From positions 186,001 through 250,000 of the forward strand of contig JAVJSU010000023.1 of NCBI GenBank assembly GCA_040219275.1: a stretch of 64,000 nucleotides of DNA, read 5' to 3'. This stretch comes from JAVJSU01 sp040219275 (lineage in GTDB: Bacteria > Chloroflexota > Anaerolineae > Aggregatilineales > Phototrophicaceae). The notes beneath the pieces were generated by a model. That model ran no database searches, had not been told where the DNA came from, and saw only the letters and a list, made by a program, of their open reading frames with translations. The position numbers and the translations under genes were made by a program. Positions 15,085-23,152 of this stretch are shown one piece after another (positions within the stretch are counted from its first letter, which is position 1; each line of letters opens with the position of its first letter).

Positions 15085-15339
15085 TTATCTGTGGGCTTCG
15101 CGTTGATCCTGTTTTTCTGTGTGCGGCGGAATAGATAGAATCAACAGGGTGAAGGTGAGCAGAATGCCAATCGCGCAGACATTCGGTAGTTCTATTGTCT
15201 CGATTTGGTCACTACGGAAAATTAGGTAGAGCACTACCCCGAATGACGATGTGCCAACAATTAAAAACCGTTTTCTCCATGCAAGGATACACAGCGTAAC
15301 AAACAGCATTCCCCCGATAATGGTTAGAATTTCCATCAA
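15085..15339 (-). CDS. Small membrane protein of unknown function
   Basis: The 84-residue protein is almost wholly hydrophobic, with three predicted membrane helices (ILTIIGGMLFVTLCILAW, FLIVGTSSFGVVLYLIF, VCAIGILLTFTLLILSI) and a short charged C-terminus. No family is recognised. It stands alone between a hairpin and a divergent secreted-protein gene. A hydrophobic frame of this quality is unlikely to arise by chance, but the start could be either of the first two Met codons. Confidence 0.6.
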   Translation of the reverse strand: MMEILTIIGGMLFVTLCILAWRKRFLIVGTSSFGVVLYLIFRSDQIETIELPNVCAIGILLTFTLLILSIPPHTEKQDQREAHR

Positions 15340-15508
15340 AATTAACCCTTAATCTCGTCTCAATATAGCGTAATCTGTCGGTGATTTGTCCAACCCCCTA
15401 ATGATTGGGGGACACACCGAATTCAAAATATGCTGGGTGATTGGTTATTTACGAGATGATGAGTATCCTTTAAACTCAACTTGTGTAAAATATCACGAGT
15501 GAGTAGTG

Positions 15509-16126
15509 ATGACGAAAAGACGACTATTTATTGCTGTGGCGGTACTTGTTCTGGTTGCGCTGGCTGGCGGGGTGATTTTCTTTTTGCTTCAAGATGTGCC
15601 AGACGTTACCGAGGCAGACGTTTCTACTGCCTGTGTGCAATCAGACACTGCTGAAGCGTGCGTCCAATTCCCGACGATTAGCGGCGATAATTTGCTCGGT
15701 CAAGCGGTGACGTATCCAGCGGATTTTAGCGGGGATACCGTGCTGGCAGTTGTGCCATTTGACCGTGACCAGCAGGTTGTGGCAAATACATGGTTGCCCT
15801 TCGTGCAAGAAATCGCAGGGGAGTATCCCGAATTTGCGTATTACAATATTCCGGTTTTCCCTGATATTGAATCCGGTTTTCGGGTATTGGCGCGGGCGGG
15901 GTTGATTCTGGTGATTCAGGACGAACATCTGCGCGAGATTACGGCTACAGTTTTCCTAGATAATCGGGACGAGTTTTTGAACGCGCTGGCCATCCCTGAT
16001 GTTGAGGATGTTCAAATTTTGCTGATGGAGCGCGATGGCACGGTGCTATGGCGCGAAACGGGTGAGTTCACCGAAGCCAAAGGGGACGCATTGTTGCAAG
16101 CCGTCGAGAATTTAAGCATGGAATAA
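15509..16126 (+). CDS. Membrane-anchored or secreted protein of unknown function
   Basis: The 205-residue product starts with MTKRRLF and a single hydrophobic stretch (IAVAVLVLVALAGGVIFFLL), acting as a signal anchor, then an acidic extracytoplasmic domain. The remainder (AVVPFDRDQQVVANTWLPFV, YNIPVFPDIESGFRVLARAG, TVFLDNRDEFLNAL, ILLMERDGTVLWRETGEF) looks like a thioredoxin-like fold without a CxxC, similar in layout to redox or copper-chaperone domains, but no family can be named. ATG 15509 is used; a GTG at 15506 is equally possible. The gene is monocistronic. Confidence 0.7.
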   Translation: MTKRRLFIAVAVLVLVALAGGVIFFLLQDVPDVTEADVSTACVQSDTAEACVQFPTISGDNLLGQAVTYPADFSGDTVLAVVPFDRDQQVVANTWLPFVQEIAGEYPEFAYYNIPVFPDIESGFRVLARAGLILVIQDEHLREITATVFLDNRDEFLNALAIPDVEDVQILLMERDGTVLWRETGEFTEAKGDALLQAVENLSME

Positions 16127-16135
16127 TGATGTGTA

Positions 16136-16169
16136 GGGCGGTTGGGATTGGTTAGCCTATCAACCGCCC
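16136..16169. terminator. Hairpin between convergent genes
   Basis: GGGCGGTTG (16136-16144) pairs perfectly with CAACCGCCC (16161-16169). Neither side has a proper T run, so its termination strength is doubtful. It lies between the secreted-protein gene and the convergent dehydrogenase gene. Confidence 0.45.
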
Positions 16170-16187
16170 AAATCAAGTTTCTGAAAT

Positions 16188-17222
16188 TCATCTACTCACT
16201 GTGATGATAATTTTCCCCACATGTTCGCCCTGAATTAGATAATTGAGGGCATTGGGCGCATCCGCAAAGGCGAATTCACGGTCAATAATGGGTTTGATTT
16301 TCCCCTTCGTCGCCATCTCCATAACTTCTTTAATCATGGTATCAAGCAAATGTGGATTGCGGATGAAGCGATAGACTGTGAACCCGTGAAGACTGATTTC
16401 TTTGCCGATCATGGCTTTTAGGTCAAGTTCGCCGATGGTGCCGGTGATGCGCTCATAAAAGACGATTTGCCCATAGGTTTTGATAAGTTGAAAAAACGCT
16501 GATGTGTAGGCTATGCCGACTGGATCGAAGACGACATCCACGCCTTTGCCACCGGGTAATCCTTGCATCGCTTCCGCAAGATCAACCCCTGACGGCAAGA
16601 TTAATACATGATCGGCGATGCTATGTAGATGTTCCGCTTTATCTTCTGAGCGGGTTGTGCCGATGGTACGAGCTGACCATGCGGTTGCAATTTGAAGCGC
16701 AATCGTGCCGACCCCGCTGGATGCCGCCGTAATGAGCACCGTTTTGTCCATCGAATTTTTCGCCGTCATGCCCGCCGTGTGCAAGCCACCCCATGCCGTT
16801 GCTGATGCGATCCATAACGCGGCGGATTCACCATCGCTAAAACTATCTGGTACGGGAAGAAGTGCCTTCGTAGGATAGATGCCGTGCTTGCGGATCACGC
16901 CCATGTTGCCCATATCGACGCGTCCGAACATCAAGGCGACTTTGTCACCAACTTTATAGGTGTAGCCAGCAGGTGATGCGGAGTCAGCTTTTGGTGCGCC
17001 GAGTGCGATAATTTCGCCGACGGCTTCCTGTCCGATGAAGGCGGGAAGTTTGGGCGGCATGATATATGTGCCAGCGATCCAGCGCGCATCCGAGTTATTC
17101 AAGCCGATGGCGGTGATGCGTATTAATGCTTCGCCTGCTCCGGGTTCTGGAAGGTCATGCTCGATAAGGTTAAGTCTATCCGGTGTTCCGAGTGCTGAAA
17201 ATTGCCACGCCTGTGTTTTCAT
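16188..17222 (-). CDS. Zinc-less MDR alcohol dehydrogenase/quinone oxidoreductase
   Basis: The 344-residue enzyme belongs to the medium-chain dehydrogenase superfamily: GAGEALIRITAIGLNNSDARW near residue 30, IGQEAVGEIIALG, YKVGDKVALM, and the NADPH-binding VLITAASSGVGTIALQIA around residue 155. The cysteines and histidines for zinc are missing, and the ITAASSGVG wording is that of quinone oxidoreductase/enoyl-reductase-like members. It should reduce an activated double bond or carbonyl using NADPH; the substrate is unknown. It is divergent from the PPC-domain gene with a 128-base shared control region. Confidence 0.88.
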   Translation of the reverse strand: MKTQAWQFSALGTPDRLNLIEHDLPEPGAGEALIRITAIGLNNSDARWIAGTYIMPPKLPAFIGQEAVGEIIALGAPKADSASPAGYTYKVGDKVALMFGRVDMGNMGVIRKHGIYPTKALLPVPDSFSDGESAALWIASATAWGGLHTAGMTAKNSMDKTVLITAASSGVGTIALQIATAWSARTIGTTRSEDKAEHLHSIADHVLILPSGVDLAEAMQGLPGGKGVDVVFDPVGIAYTSAFFQLIKTYGQIVFYERITGTIGELDLKAMIGKEISLHGFTVYRFIRNPHLLDTMIKEVMEMATKGKIKPIIDREFAFADAPNALNYLIQGEHVGKIIITVSR

Positions 17223-17350
17223 GTGCGTATATCCTTTGGAGTAGGAAGTGAGTAGTCAGAAGAAAATTTGTAAATACCATTATTGTAGAAAATATCTGTG
17301 CTTTTACGCTATGATTTTCAGGTCTGTATTTTAGCAGAAAGGACACACTC

Positions 17351-17824
17351 ATGACCGGAATTACTGCCAGACAGGTGAACCCCGCTGGAACACGGGTATT
17401 TATGGGCACGCTGACCGATAAAGCCGAGTTGCATCCAGCATTCGTCAAAGTCGCTCAGGAAATGGACATTCAAACAGCAACCTTTGAAATGCTTGGCGGA
17501 TTACATGAAGTTGAATTCAGCGCCTATGACTTCGTGAAACAGGTGCATCAAGAACCGATCATTGTGAGCAGGGCGATGGAAATTGTCGCCGGACACGGTA
17601 CGATTTCTCTGCTGGATGGTGCTCCTCATGTGCATATGCACCTTGCTGTGGCGTTTCGGGATGGCAATGCTCCACAGGACATTCGCGTTGTTGGCGGACA
17701 TGCGGCGCGGGCGGTGGCATTTGCAGTAGAATTCACGTTGACAGCTTACGATGGTTCGCCTGCCGAACGTGCGCCACACCCATCAACCGGATTGCGCCTG
17801 TGGAACTTTCCGAGAATTTCCTGA
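17351..17824 (+). CDS. PPC (DUF296) domain protein
   Basis: The 157-residue protein matches the plants-and-prokaryotes-conserved domain: RQVNPAGTRVFMGTLTDKAELHPAF, TATFEMLGGLHEVEFSAYDF and AGHGTISLLDGAPHVHMHLAV, ending in GGHAARAVAFAVEFTLTAY. In bacteria this domain forms trimers and binds a metal through the HVHMH histidines; its reaction is unknown. The gene opens the plus-strand cluster that continues to 26065, though the promoter at 17837 may separate it from the later genes. AAAGGA lies nine bases before the ATG. Confidence 0.85.
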   Translation: MTGITARQVNPAGTRVFMGTLTDKAELHPAFVKVAQEMDIQTATFEMLGGLHEVEFSAYDFVKQVHQEPIIVSRAMEIVAGHGTISLLDGAPHVHMHLAVAFRDGNAPQDIRVVGGHAARAVAFAVEFTLTAYDGSPAERAPHPSTGLRLWNFPRIS

Positions 17825-17836
17825 TACTGCCTGTTT

Positions 17837-17885
17837 TTGACAAACTTGATACGTAAAGTTACTATTGTCATGATGTTATAACAAA
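17837..17885 (+). promoter_or_regulatory. Promoter and operator-like palindrome of the 18-26 kb cluster
   Basis: TTGACA (17837-17842) is followed after 17 bases by TACTAT (17860-17865). Eight bases further, at the expected start of transcription, stands TGTTATAACAAA (17874-17885) containing the perfect palindrome TGTTATAACA, identical in sequence, orientation and position to the site before the peroxiredoxin gene. A shared repressor is inferred. Confidence 0.55.
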
Positions 17886-17995
17886 GTTCTAAGTCAAAGT
17901 CGAATTTCATCATTCCTGTAATTTAAAAGCGCCCGGCGAAAAGGTGAATTTCAGTCGGTTTTTGTGTCTATCATTTTTGGAGTAAGGTGGAAATT

Positions 17996-18475
17996 ATGGA
18001 AACGCTGGCAGATCATCTGAATATCAAATCGTATGGAGATTCACCCCATTGGATGCAACCCTATCAGTGCTTTATGGGGCGCTGGGAAGGCTTATGCAAG
18101 ACATTCACCAAAACGGGTGATTTTATCGAATCCGCCGCGGTGCATATGGATGTATATTGGATGAATGAAGCCAAAACCCTGTGGCATCTACATGAAGATT
18201 TCGATAATCTGTATGGCGTGGGGCATACCGTATTTCATAGCGATATTTATGTGGATAAGAAATTCTGCCAGAGTGAAAATGAGCTGGTGAAGCTCGAAGG
18301 CTCAATGATTACGCCGTATAATTACGTGTTTACGATCTGGAGCGCGGCGACAAAATCCACCGTGTATAACAATCATTATTTTATTGATGCCAACACGCGC
18401 CGGATTATCACCCACAAATTGCGTGATAATGAAACGCATATTTATCAAATTCAGGATTTTGTGAGGGTGGGTTAA
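17996..18475 (+). CDS. Unknown beta-rich protein, first gene of the cluster
   Basis: No family is recognised. The 159-residue product is rich in aromatic residues and alternating strands: YQCFMGRWEGLCKTFTKTGD, VHMDVYWMNE, LWHLHEDFDNLYG, VKLEGSMITPYNYVFTIWS, and a C-terminal HIYQIQDFVRVG. The opening G-x-W-x-G and repeated strand pattern recall lipocalin-like or nitrobindin-like barrels, an impression only. ATG 17996 is preferred to GTG 17987 because TAAGGTGG precedes it at about six bases. Its stop overlaps the next start by one base, so it is translationally coupled to the DUF3891 gene. Confidence 0.7.
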   Translation: METLADHLNIKSYGDSPHWMQPYQCFMGRWEGLCKTFTKTGDFIESAAVHMDVYWMNEAKTLWHLHEDFDNLYGVGHTVFHSDIYVDKKFCQSENELVKLEGSMITPYNYVFTIWSAATKSTVYNNHYFIDANTRRIITHKLRDNETHIYQIQDFVRVG

Positions 18476-19296
18476 TGATCGTCCAATCCGCGCCCGAAGG
18501 TGAGGCACATTTTATCATCAAGCAGGTTGACCACGCAGATACATCCGGTCAATTTGCGCGGGTGTTTGGCAATGCTGATTTTGCCATATTGCATCCGCAG
18601 GCACTTATGGAGTATGTCATCACGCATCATGATGATGGCTGGCGAGAAGTTGACGATGCGTCGGGACTCGATGCGAAAACACGGCTTCCAAATCACCTCA
18701 CGCAAACGCCGACACTGATTTTAGCGCATACGAGTGGCACAACCCCTGCGCGTAACGAGTCACATCATCCGTTTTGCGGCGTGATTAGCAGTATGCACTC
18801 ATGGGGATTGTATCATGGGCGTTACGGTTTGTCCGACAAGATTTATATCGACATGATCGCCGAAGAACATCGCGGTAAAGTCGATGAGATGTTACAGGGT
18901 GAATTAGACCGTCAGGCACGCCTCAAAGATGTCCTCAAAGCCAATCCAGAAACCACGAATTGGGCAGATGACGATTTTCTTTTTATGAATTACAAACTCC
19001 TGCAATTTTTCGACACCCTCGCGTTGTATTTTCAGACCGTGCATCCGTCGTATCATGTGGAGACACAGTTCAAGAGTGTGCCGGCATCCGCAGAAAAAGA
19101 TGAAATGTTGACGCTTAAACCGCTAGGCGATGATGTCTATAGTCTGTCTCCGTATCCGTTTGGTGTGGAAGAAGTGGCATTTTACACCGTGGGACGGAAT
19201 ATCGCGCCGTTTGCAGAAGGTGAATCGCCGGATTTGACGCAGGTGATGATCGAAACGCCTGTTGAGCGACAAGCCTTTAAGATTGTGGCGGGCTGA
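18475..19296 (+). CDS. DUF3891 family protein
   Basis: The 273-residue protein follows the DUF3891 pattern: an N-terminal MIVQ, IIKQVDHADTSGQFARVFG, a central AITHHDDGWREVDDAS-like histidine/aspartate block (ITHHDDGWREVDD), GVISSMHSWGLYHGRYG, and late MNYKLLQFFDTLALYF. The conserved His and Asp (DHA, HHDDGW, MHSWGL, LLQFFD) resemble an HD-domain metal site, so a hydrolase role is plausible, but no activity is established. It overlaps the previous gene by one base and is followed 26 bases later by another unknown beta-rich gene. Confidence 0.8.
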   Translation: MIVQSAPEGEAHFIIKQVDHADTSGQFARVFGNADFAILHPQALMEYVITHHDDGWREVDDASGLDAKTRLPNHLTQTPTLILAHTSGTTPARNESHHPFCGVISSMHSWGLYHGRYGLSDKIYIDMIAEEHRGKVDEMLQGELDRQARLKDVLKANPETTNWADDDFLFMNYKLLQFFDTLALYFQTVHPSYHVETQFKSVPASAEKDEMLTLKPLGDDVYSLSPYPFGVEEVAFYTVGRNIAPFAEGESPDLTQVMIETPVERQAFKIVAG

Positions 19297-19322
19297 TATT
19301 TGATGGACATTAAGACGCAATC

Positions 19323-20222
19323 ATGAGCGAGAAAAGAGGCTTTTCCAGCGGAATCGGCAAATGGGTGGGGACGGCTGAAGTTTATTCTGGCGAAGGAAGA
19401 TTCCTTGGTAATGGCGCGGATAGCCGTACTGTGCAAGACCTCGGCAACGGGCGCGTGCGGATTGATGTGTCGTTTATCGGTCCCTTCAAAGCCGCCGGAC
19501 ATTATTTTATTCAAGATCATGGCGATCATCGCCTGTATCAAGGTCCGATCAATGTGGGCTATGCGGAAACGCTCGGCGAAGGTCTGGTGGATGCCAACGC
19601 GTATTGGGCATCCGTCGGGTTGACACAACGTTTTTTCCTGATGGTCTTGCCGGATAAACAGACTCAGCTTTCACTCGCGTTGATGTCCCGCGGGGAGCAA
19701 TTAATTTACACCGTTGTCGGGCAGAATGATCGCGTGCCGGACGAGGGCGCGTCTGTTCCGTCGTCGCTGGTCAATGGCACATCGTATGATTTTCAGCATG
19801 ATCCCACCGCCGGACGGGGTGAATTATTTTTGCATCGTACTGGCAGATGGTCAGGTGAGCTTGCTGTGTTGGACGGTGCAAAATCGCTACAGGGAACGGC
19901 ATCTTATAGCGAGACAATACAAAACGGCGACACACTCAAGGTCATCGTCGAGGGGGGTGGATATTCGCTGGAAAAACGCGCCTATTCCCTGCAAACGAAC
20001 GGCTATCAAGCGTGGACAGCACCGGGGGAGGTCGTCGGGAGTTATAATCTGTGTGGCGGACGGGCATTGAGTGGTACGTTTCATTATCTGGACGATCAAT
20101 TGCGCTTGTGGCGGCGGGAAGTCGTGGCGCACGATGGGACAAAAAAGGCGGTAGTGCACATCTGGTTTCGTGGTGGCGAACGCATCGGCATTCAATACGG
20201 GTTACTGAATTTTGAAGAATAA
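19323..20222 (+). CDS. Unknown beta-rich protein, paralogue of the 20349 gene
   Basis: The 299-residue protein has two similar halves, each starting with a G-x-W motif (IGKWVGTAEVYSGEGRFLGN near residue 10, and TGRWSGELAVLDGAKSLQGT near residue 175). The first half includes GNGRVRIDVSFIGPF, HRLYQGPINVGYAETLGEG, which match QPDGRTRVIQHCNPQPEL and RRLYHGPDVIGMGLPWGES of the gene at 20349, showing common descent. The likely fold is a duplicated lipocalin-like barrel for a hydrophobic ligand; this is inference. No signal peptide is present, so it is cytoplasmic. It lies within the same operon as DUF3891 and the flavin reductase. Confidence 0.72.
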   Translation: MSEKRGFSSGIGKWVGTAEVYSGEGRFLGNGADSRTVQDLGNGRVRIDVSFIGPFKAAGHYFIQDHGDHRLYQGPINVGYAETLGEGLVDANAYWASVGLTQRFFLMVLPDKQTQLSLALMSRGEQLIYTVVGQNDRVPDEGASVPSSLVNGTSYDFQHDPTAGRGELFLHRTGRWSGELAVLDGAKSLQGTASYSETIQNGDTLKVIVEGGGYSLEKRAYSLQTNGYQAWTAPGEVVGSYNLCGGRALSGTFHYLDDQLRLWRREVVAHDGTKKAVVHIWFRGGERIGIQYGLLNFEE

Positions 20223-20224
20223 TA

Positions 20225-20257
20225 AACCACAGAGCCACAGAGAGCACAGAGAAAAAA
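20225..20257 (+). repeat. CCACAGAG-type repeat preceding a GxxExxY remnant
   Basis: The stretch AACCACAGAGCCACAGAGAG followed by CACAGAG and an A run is of the widespread CCACAGAGG-like intergenic repeat that commonly precedes GxxExxY genes in environmental bacteria. Here too it directly precedes such a gene start. Confidence 0.7.
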
Positions 20258-20344
20258 ATGTATCATGAAAAAGAATTGACCGGAAGCATTATTCATGCCG
20301 CAATTGAGATTCATATTATGCCAATTTTACCTGTGATGAATTAA
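20258..20344 (+). pseudogene. GxxExxY protein remnant (truncated)
   Basis: A 28-codon frame starts MYHEKELTGSIIHAAIEIH, which is the conserved N-terminus of GxxExxY proteins (about 125 residues when intact), and then diverges to IMPILPVMN and stops. The expected next block, RELGPGLLESVYE and the namesake GxxExxY motif, is missing, so only about the first 19 codons survive. It sits between two genes of the unknown catabolic cluster, and the following ATG at 20349 lies five bases after its stop. The parent family is linked to mobile repeats. Confidence 0.75.
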
Positions 20345-20348
20345 TACT

Positions 20349-21206
20349 ATGACGGAAAAGCGCGATAATTTCACCGGACACTGGCTGGTAAGTGAATATG
20401 TGTATAATCCGAACGGTGCGTTTGCCGGGATTGTTCGTCAACGCCGATACCTTGAAGCCCAACCGGACGGTAGAACGCGGGTGATTCAGCATTGCAACCC
20501 ACAGCCGGAACTTGCCTCGCATCCGATGGGCTTGTTCAACGGTGAGCGCGTGTTTGATCTAAGCCTGGAAGGGCGCAGACGGTTGTATCATGGACCGGAT
20601 GTGATAGGCATGGGTTTGCCGTGGGGTGAAAGTGCGATGACCGGACGCGGGGTGTGGGAACGCTTTGGACATAATTTTACGTCTTTTGCTGTTTTGCCTA
20701 CACCACAACGCCAAATCACAGGCGGCAAATTTTACAACGCAGGCGAGATAATTGCCAATATTATCGGGATTGCCGTGCCGGAAGTTGCGGATGGCGGAGC
20801 CAATCAATTTCCTGACTTTATCGGCAACTACCAAGCGTCGCAAGTCGCGGATACATGGTCGGGAACGGTTGCACGTTATGACGTAAATGGTACACAAGTT
20901 AGCGAAAAAACATTAGACCGTCGCTATGTGGCTGATGGATGGGAAGATCATTCTGACGGAGCGATCAACACTGTGATCTTGCAGAAAGACGCAAATCGAA
21001 TGCGCGTTTCTGGTTCAGCAGTTGGCATCGGCAAGCGACTCGGCTGGTTGCTGGAAATGACGCTGGTGCCTGCGCCGAATCAAACTATCGAGGCGATGGA
21101 AGTGCTGGACAATTCGGGTCAAAATTTGATCGGGTTGATTCGTTTGGACACTGATGGCGTGTTGAGCGGTGTGACGGTGATAAAATTGAAGCCGAACATG
21201 ACTTGA
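20349..21206 (+). CDS. Unknown beta-rich protein, paralogue of the 19323 gene
   Basis: The 285-residue product again has two barrel-like halves: FTGHWLVSEYVYNPNGAFAG and FPDFIGNYQASQVADTWSGT mark the starts. Conserved positions shared with the 19323 protein are the G-x-W opening, a GR-x-RV strand and RLYHGPDVIG. The name of the family is not known to me. It is cytoplasmic by absence of a signal peptide. The gene lies on the far side of the GxxExxY remnant, so the insertion separated two neighbouring paralogues without breaking either. It could bind a substrate or flavin for the enzymes encoded downstream, but this is inference. Confidence 0.7.
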   Translation: MTEKRDNFTGHWLVSEYVYNPNGAFAGIVRQRRYLEAQPDGRTRVIQHCNPQPELASHPMGLFNGERVFDLSLEGRRRLYHGPDVIGMGLPWGESAMTGRGVWERFGHNFTSFAVLPTPQRQITGGKFYNAGEIIANIIGIAVPEVADGGANQFPDFIGNYQASQVADTWSGTVARYDVNGTQVSEKTLDRRYVADGWEDHSDGAINTVILQKDANRMRVSGSAVGIGKRLGWLLEMTLVPAPNQTIEAMEVLDNSGQNLIGLIRLDTDGVLSGVTVIKLKPNMT

Positions 21207-21285
21207 GCACCGCATAGCTCATGATCGTTTAATGGGTTTGGAGTACCTTAAAGGTATATCAGGTAAGCGATGATTGAGGTTAAAA

Positions 21286-21789
21286 ATGCCCGTTGATTCA
21301 CAGACATTCAAAGACGTTATGGCACATTGGGGGAGTGGTGTTACCGTTGTCACCACTGTGCATGAAGATAATTGGAAAGGTACGACGGCGAGTTCGTTGA
21401 GTAGTGTGAGTTTAAATCCGCCTCTGATTTCGGTATGTCTCGCGCAGAAACTCTATACGCATCAACTGGTTAAAGAGAGTGGGATTTTCGCCGTCAATAT
21501 TTTAGCGGCAACGCAACTGGAAATCGGCAAATTATTTGCGGGTATGTATCCAGAAATTGAAGATCGCTTCGCGCAAAATTCATGGGAAATTGCCGTAAGT
21601 GGATCGCCTGTTTTGAAAGATGCGCTTGGCTGGGTGGATTGCAGAATTGCCCACGCGTATCCGGCGGGCGATCATACGATTTTCGTCGGTGAAGTGCTGG
21701 CGGGGAATGCCGCGCAGACGGACGCGCCGCTACTTTATTTTAATCGTGAATGGGGACAGTTTGCTGAATTAAGCACGGAGGTCAAATGA
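21286..21789 (+). CDS. Flavin reductase-like domain protein
   Basis: The 167-residue protein matches the flavin reductase family that supplies reduced FMN or FAD to two-component monooxygenases: FKDVMAHWGSGVTVVTT, GTTASSLSSVSLNPPLISVCL with the flavin-phosphate-binding T-x-S-S, SGIFAVNILAA, FAQNSWEIAVSGSPVL and DHTIFVGEVLAG. ATG 21286 is chosen since TGAGGT precedes it; the frame opens at TTG 21274. No oxygenase partner lies in the cluster. The gene overlaps the following HMG-CoA-lyase-like gene by four bases (ATGA). Confidence 0.9.
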   Translation: MPVDSQTFKDVMAHWGSGVTVVTTVHEDNWKGTTASSLSSVSLNPPLISVCLAQKLYTHQLVKESGIFAVNILAATQLEIGKLFAGMYPEIEDRFAQNSWEIAVSGSPVLKDALGWVDCRIAHAYPAGDHTIFVGEVLAGNAAQTDAPLLYFNREWGQFAELSTEVK

Positions 21790-22694
21790 GCCTACCGGAA
21801 CGTGTAGAGATTATTGAAGTCGGTTTGCGTGATGGCTTGCAGTCTGAAGCAACGATTATCCCGACGGAGAAGAAGCTAGATATGATTTTACGTCTTGTGG
21901 ATGCAGGGGTGAAGCGCTTGCAGGTTACGTCGTTTGTGCATCCTAAATATGTGCCACAAATGGCAGATGCAGAAGCGGTTTGTGCCGGACTTATTCCCCA
22001 TGATGGCGTGGAATACAGCGGTCTGGTGTTGAATATGAAGGGTTTGGAGCGTGCATCTGCCGCCGGATTGCGTGCTGTGGATATGGGCATGTCCGCGAGT
22101 GATACGCATAGCCGTAAAAATACAGGTATGGGTATCGAAGCGAAAAAGCCTGAGTTCGCTGGCATGATTTCAAAAGCGCGTGAGCTAGGAGTTTCCGTGC
22201 GGGCGGGGTTGCAATGTGTGTTTGGCTGTGTGTATGAAGGCTGTGTGCCGGAAGAGCGCATTTACGACTTGATCCGGTTTATGCTGGACGAAGGCATTGA
22301 TGAATTGTCGCTGGCAGATTCTACAGGCATGGCATATCCGACACAGATGAAACGGATGCTTGATGTGATTGTGCCGATGATTGGTGATGTTCCACTGGTG
22401 CTTCATTTGCATGACACACGCGGATTGGGTTTGGCGAATTTGATGGCGGCGCTCGAGAGTGGCGTTTCCCGCTTTGATACCGCGTTCGGTGGGATGGGCG
22501 GCTGTCCGTTTATCAAAGGTGCGACGGGCAACATCGCCACCGAGGATACGCTAAATTTGCTGGAGCAGATGGGCATCGAAACTGGCATTGATCGCCATCA
22601 GGTGGCGCAAATTTCACAGGAACTAGAGGCATTGCTTGGCAAAAAGCTTCCCGGCAAGCTATATAATTTGCAAGATGTCGCGGTGGCGTGCTGA
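21786..22694 (+). CDS. HMG-CoA lyase-like enzyme, second copy
   Basis: The 302-residue protein is a second member of the HMGL family, with IIEVGLRDGLQSEATI, VTSFVHPKYVPQMADAE, HLHDTRGLGLANLMAA and GGMGGCPFIKGATGNIATED. The catalytic Arg, metal ligands and Cys are all there. It differs from the 13749 copy throughout, including a CVFGCVYEGCVPEE loop with several Cys, so it probably acts on a different 3-hydroxyacyl-CoA. It overlaps the flavin reductase upstream by four bases and the next unknown gene by one base, which ties it firmly to the cluster. Confidence 0.9.
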   Translation: MSLPERVEIIEVGLRDGLQSEATIIPTEKKLDMILRLVDAGVKRLQVTSFVHPKYVPQMADAEAVCAGLIPHDGVEYSGLVLNMKGLERASAAGLRAVDMGMSASDTHSRKNTGMGIEAKKPEFAGMISKARELGVSVRAGLQCVFGCVYEGCVPEERIYDLIRFMLDEGIDELSLADSTGMAYPTQMKRMLDVIVPMIGDVPLVLHLHDTRGLGLANLMAALESGVSRFDTAFGGMGGCPFIKGATGNIATEDTLNLLEQMGIETGIDRHQVAQISQELEALLGKKLPGKLYNLQDVAVAC

Positions 22695-23152
22695 TGGGTT
22701 ATTATATGCGGTATATCGTCACCTCCGGCGCGGTAATTTCCCTTAAAGTGATTGAAGATGCGCTAAAGGGCGTGGATGCCAGATATGCGATTGTGCCGGA
22801 TGATATTGAACCATTGATCGGCACATTGAAGCTCGGTGAATATGTGTGTGGTGAAATTGAGATCAATACTCCCGATGACGATATTTTTGCGGAAGAAATC
22901 GACGATTTGCGTGAATTGATCGCCGATTCCGAGCAAGCGAGCGAGGCGAAAATCCGTGAGACGCTCGATACTGCGAAAGTTATTATTGCGATGAATGCCG
23001 TCTGGGAAGGGGGCGATTCGTCCGTTACTCTGGATAAGCTCGAACCGTTGTGGGATTGGTTATTTGAACATTTTCCCGGCGTGCTACAGGCGGATCATGA
23101 AGGCTTTTATGACCGCGAGGACCTGATATTTGAAACGAATCTGAAAATCTGA
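22694..23152 (+). CDS. Protein of unknown function in the cluster
   Basis: No family is recognised. The 152-residue, acidic, soluble protein starts MGYYMRYIVTSGAVISLKVI and contains IVPDDIEPLIGTLKLGEYVCGEIEINTP-like strand pairs, then helices ending in LEPLWDWLFEHFPGVLQADH and GFYDREDLIFET. It starts on the TGATG junction with the lyase gene and its stop overlaps the COG0523 GTPase start, so it is translated with both. Such coupling suggests a subunit or accessory of the enzymes around it. Confidence 0.65.
   Translation: MGYYMRYIVTSGAVISLKVIEDALKGVDARYAIVPDDIEPLIGTLKLGEYVCGEIEINTPDDDIFAEEIDDLRELIADSEQASEAKIRETLDTAKVIIAMNAVWEGGDSSVTLDKLEPLWDWLFEHFPGVLQADHEGFYDREDLIFETNLKI

Noticed and set aside
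15361..15505. Possible extra promoter or small gene before the 15509 gene
   Set aside because: No clear -35/-10 pair, hairpin or frame could be supported.
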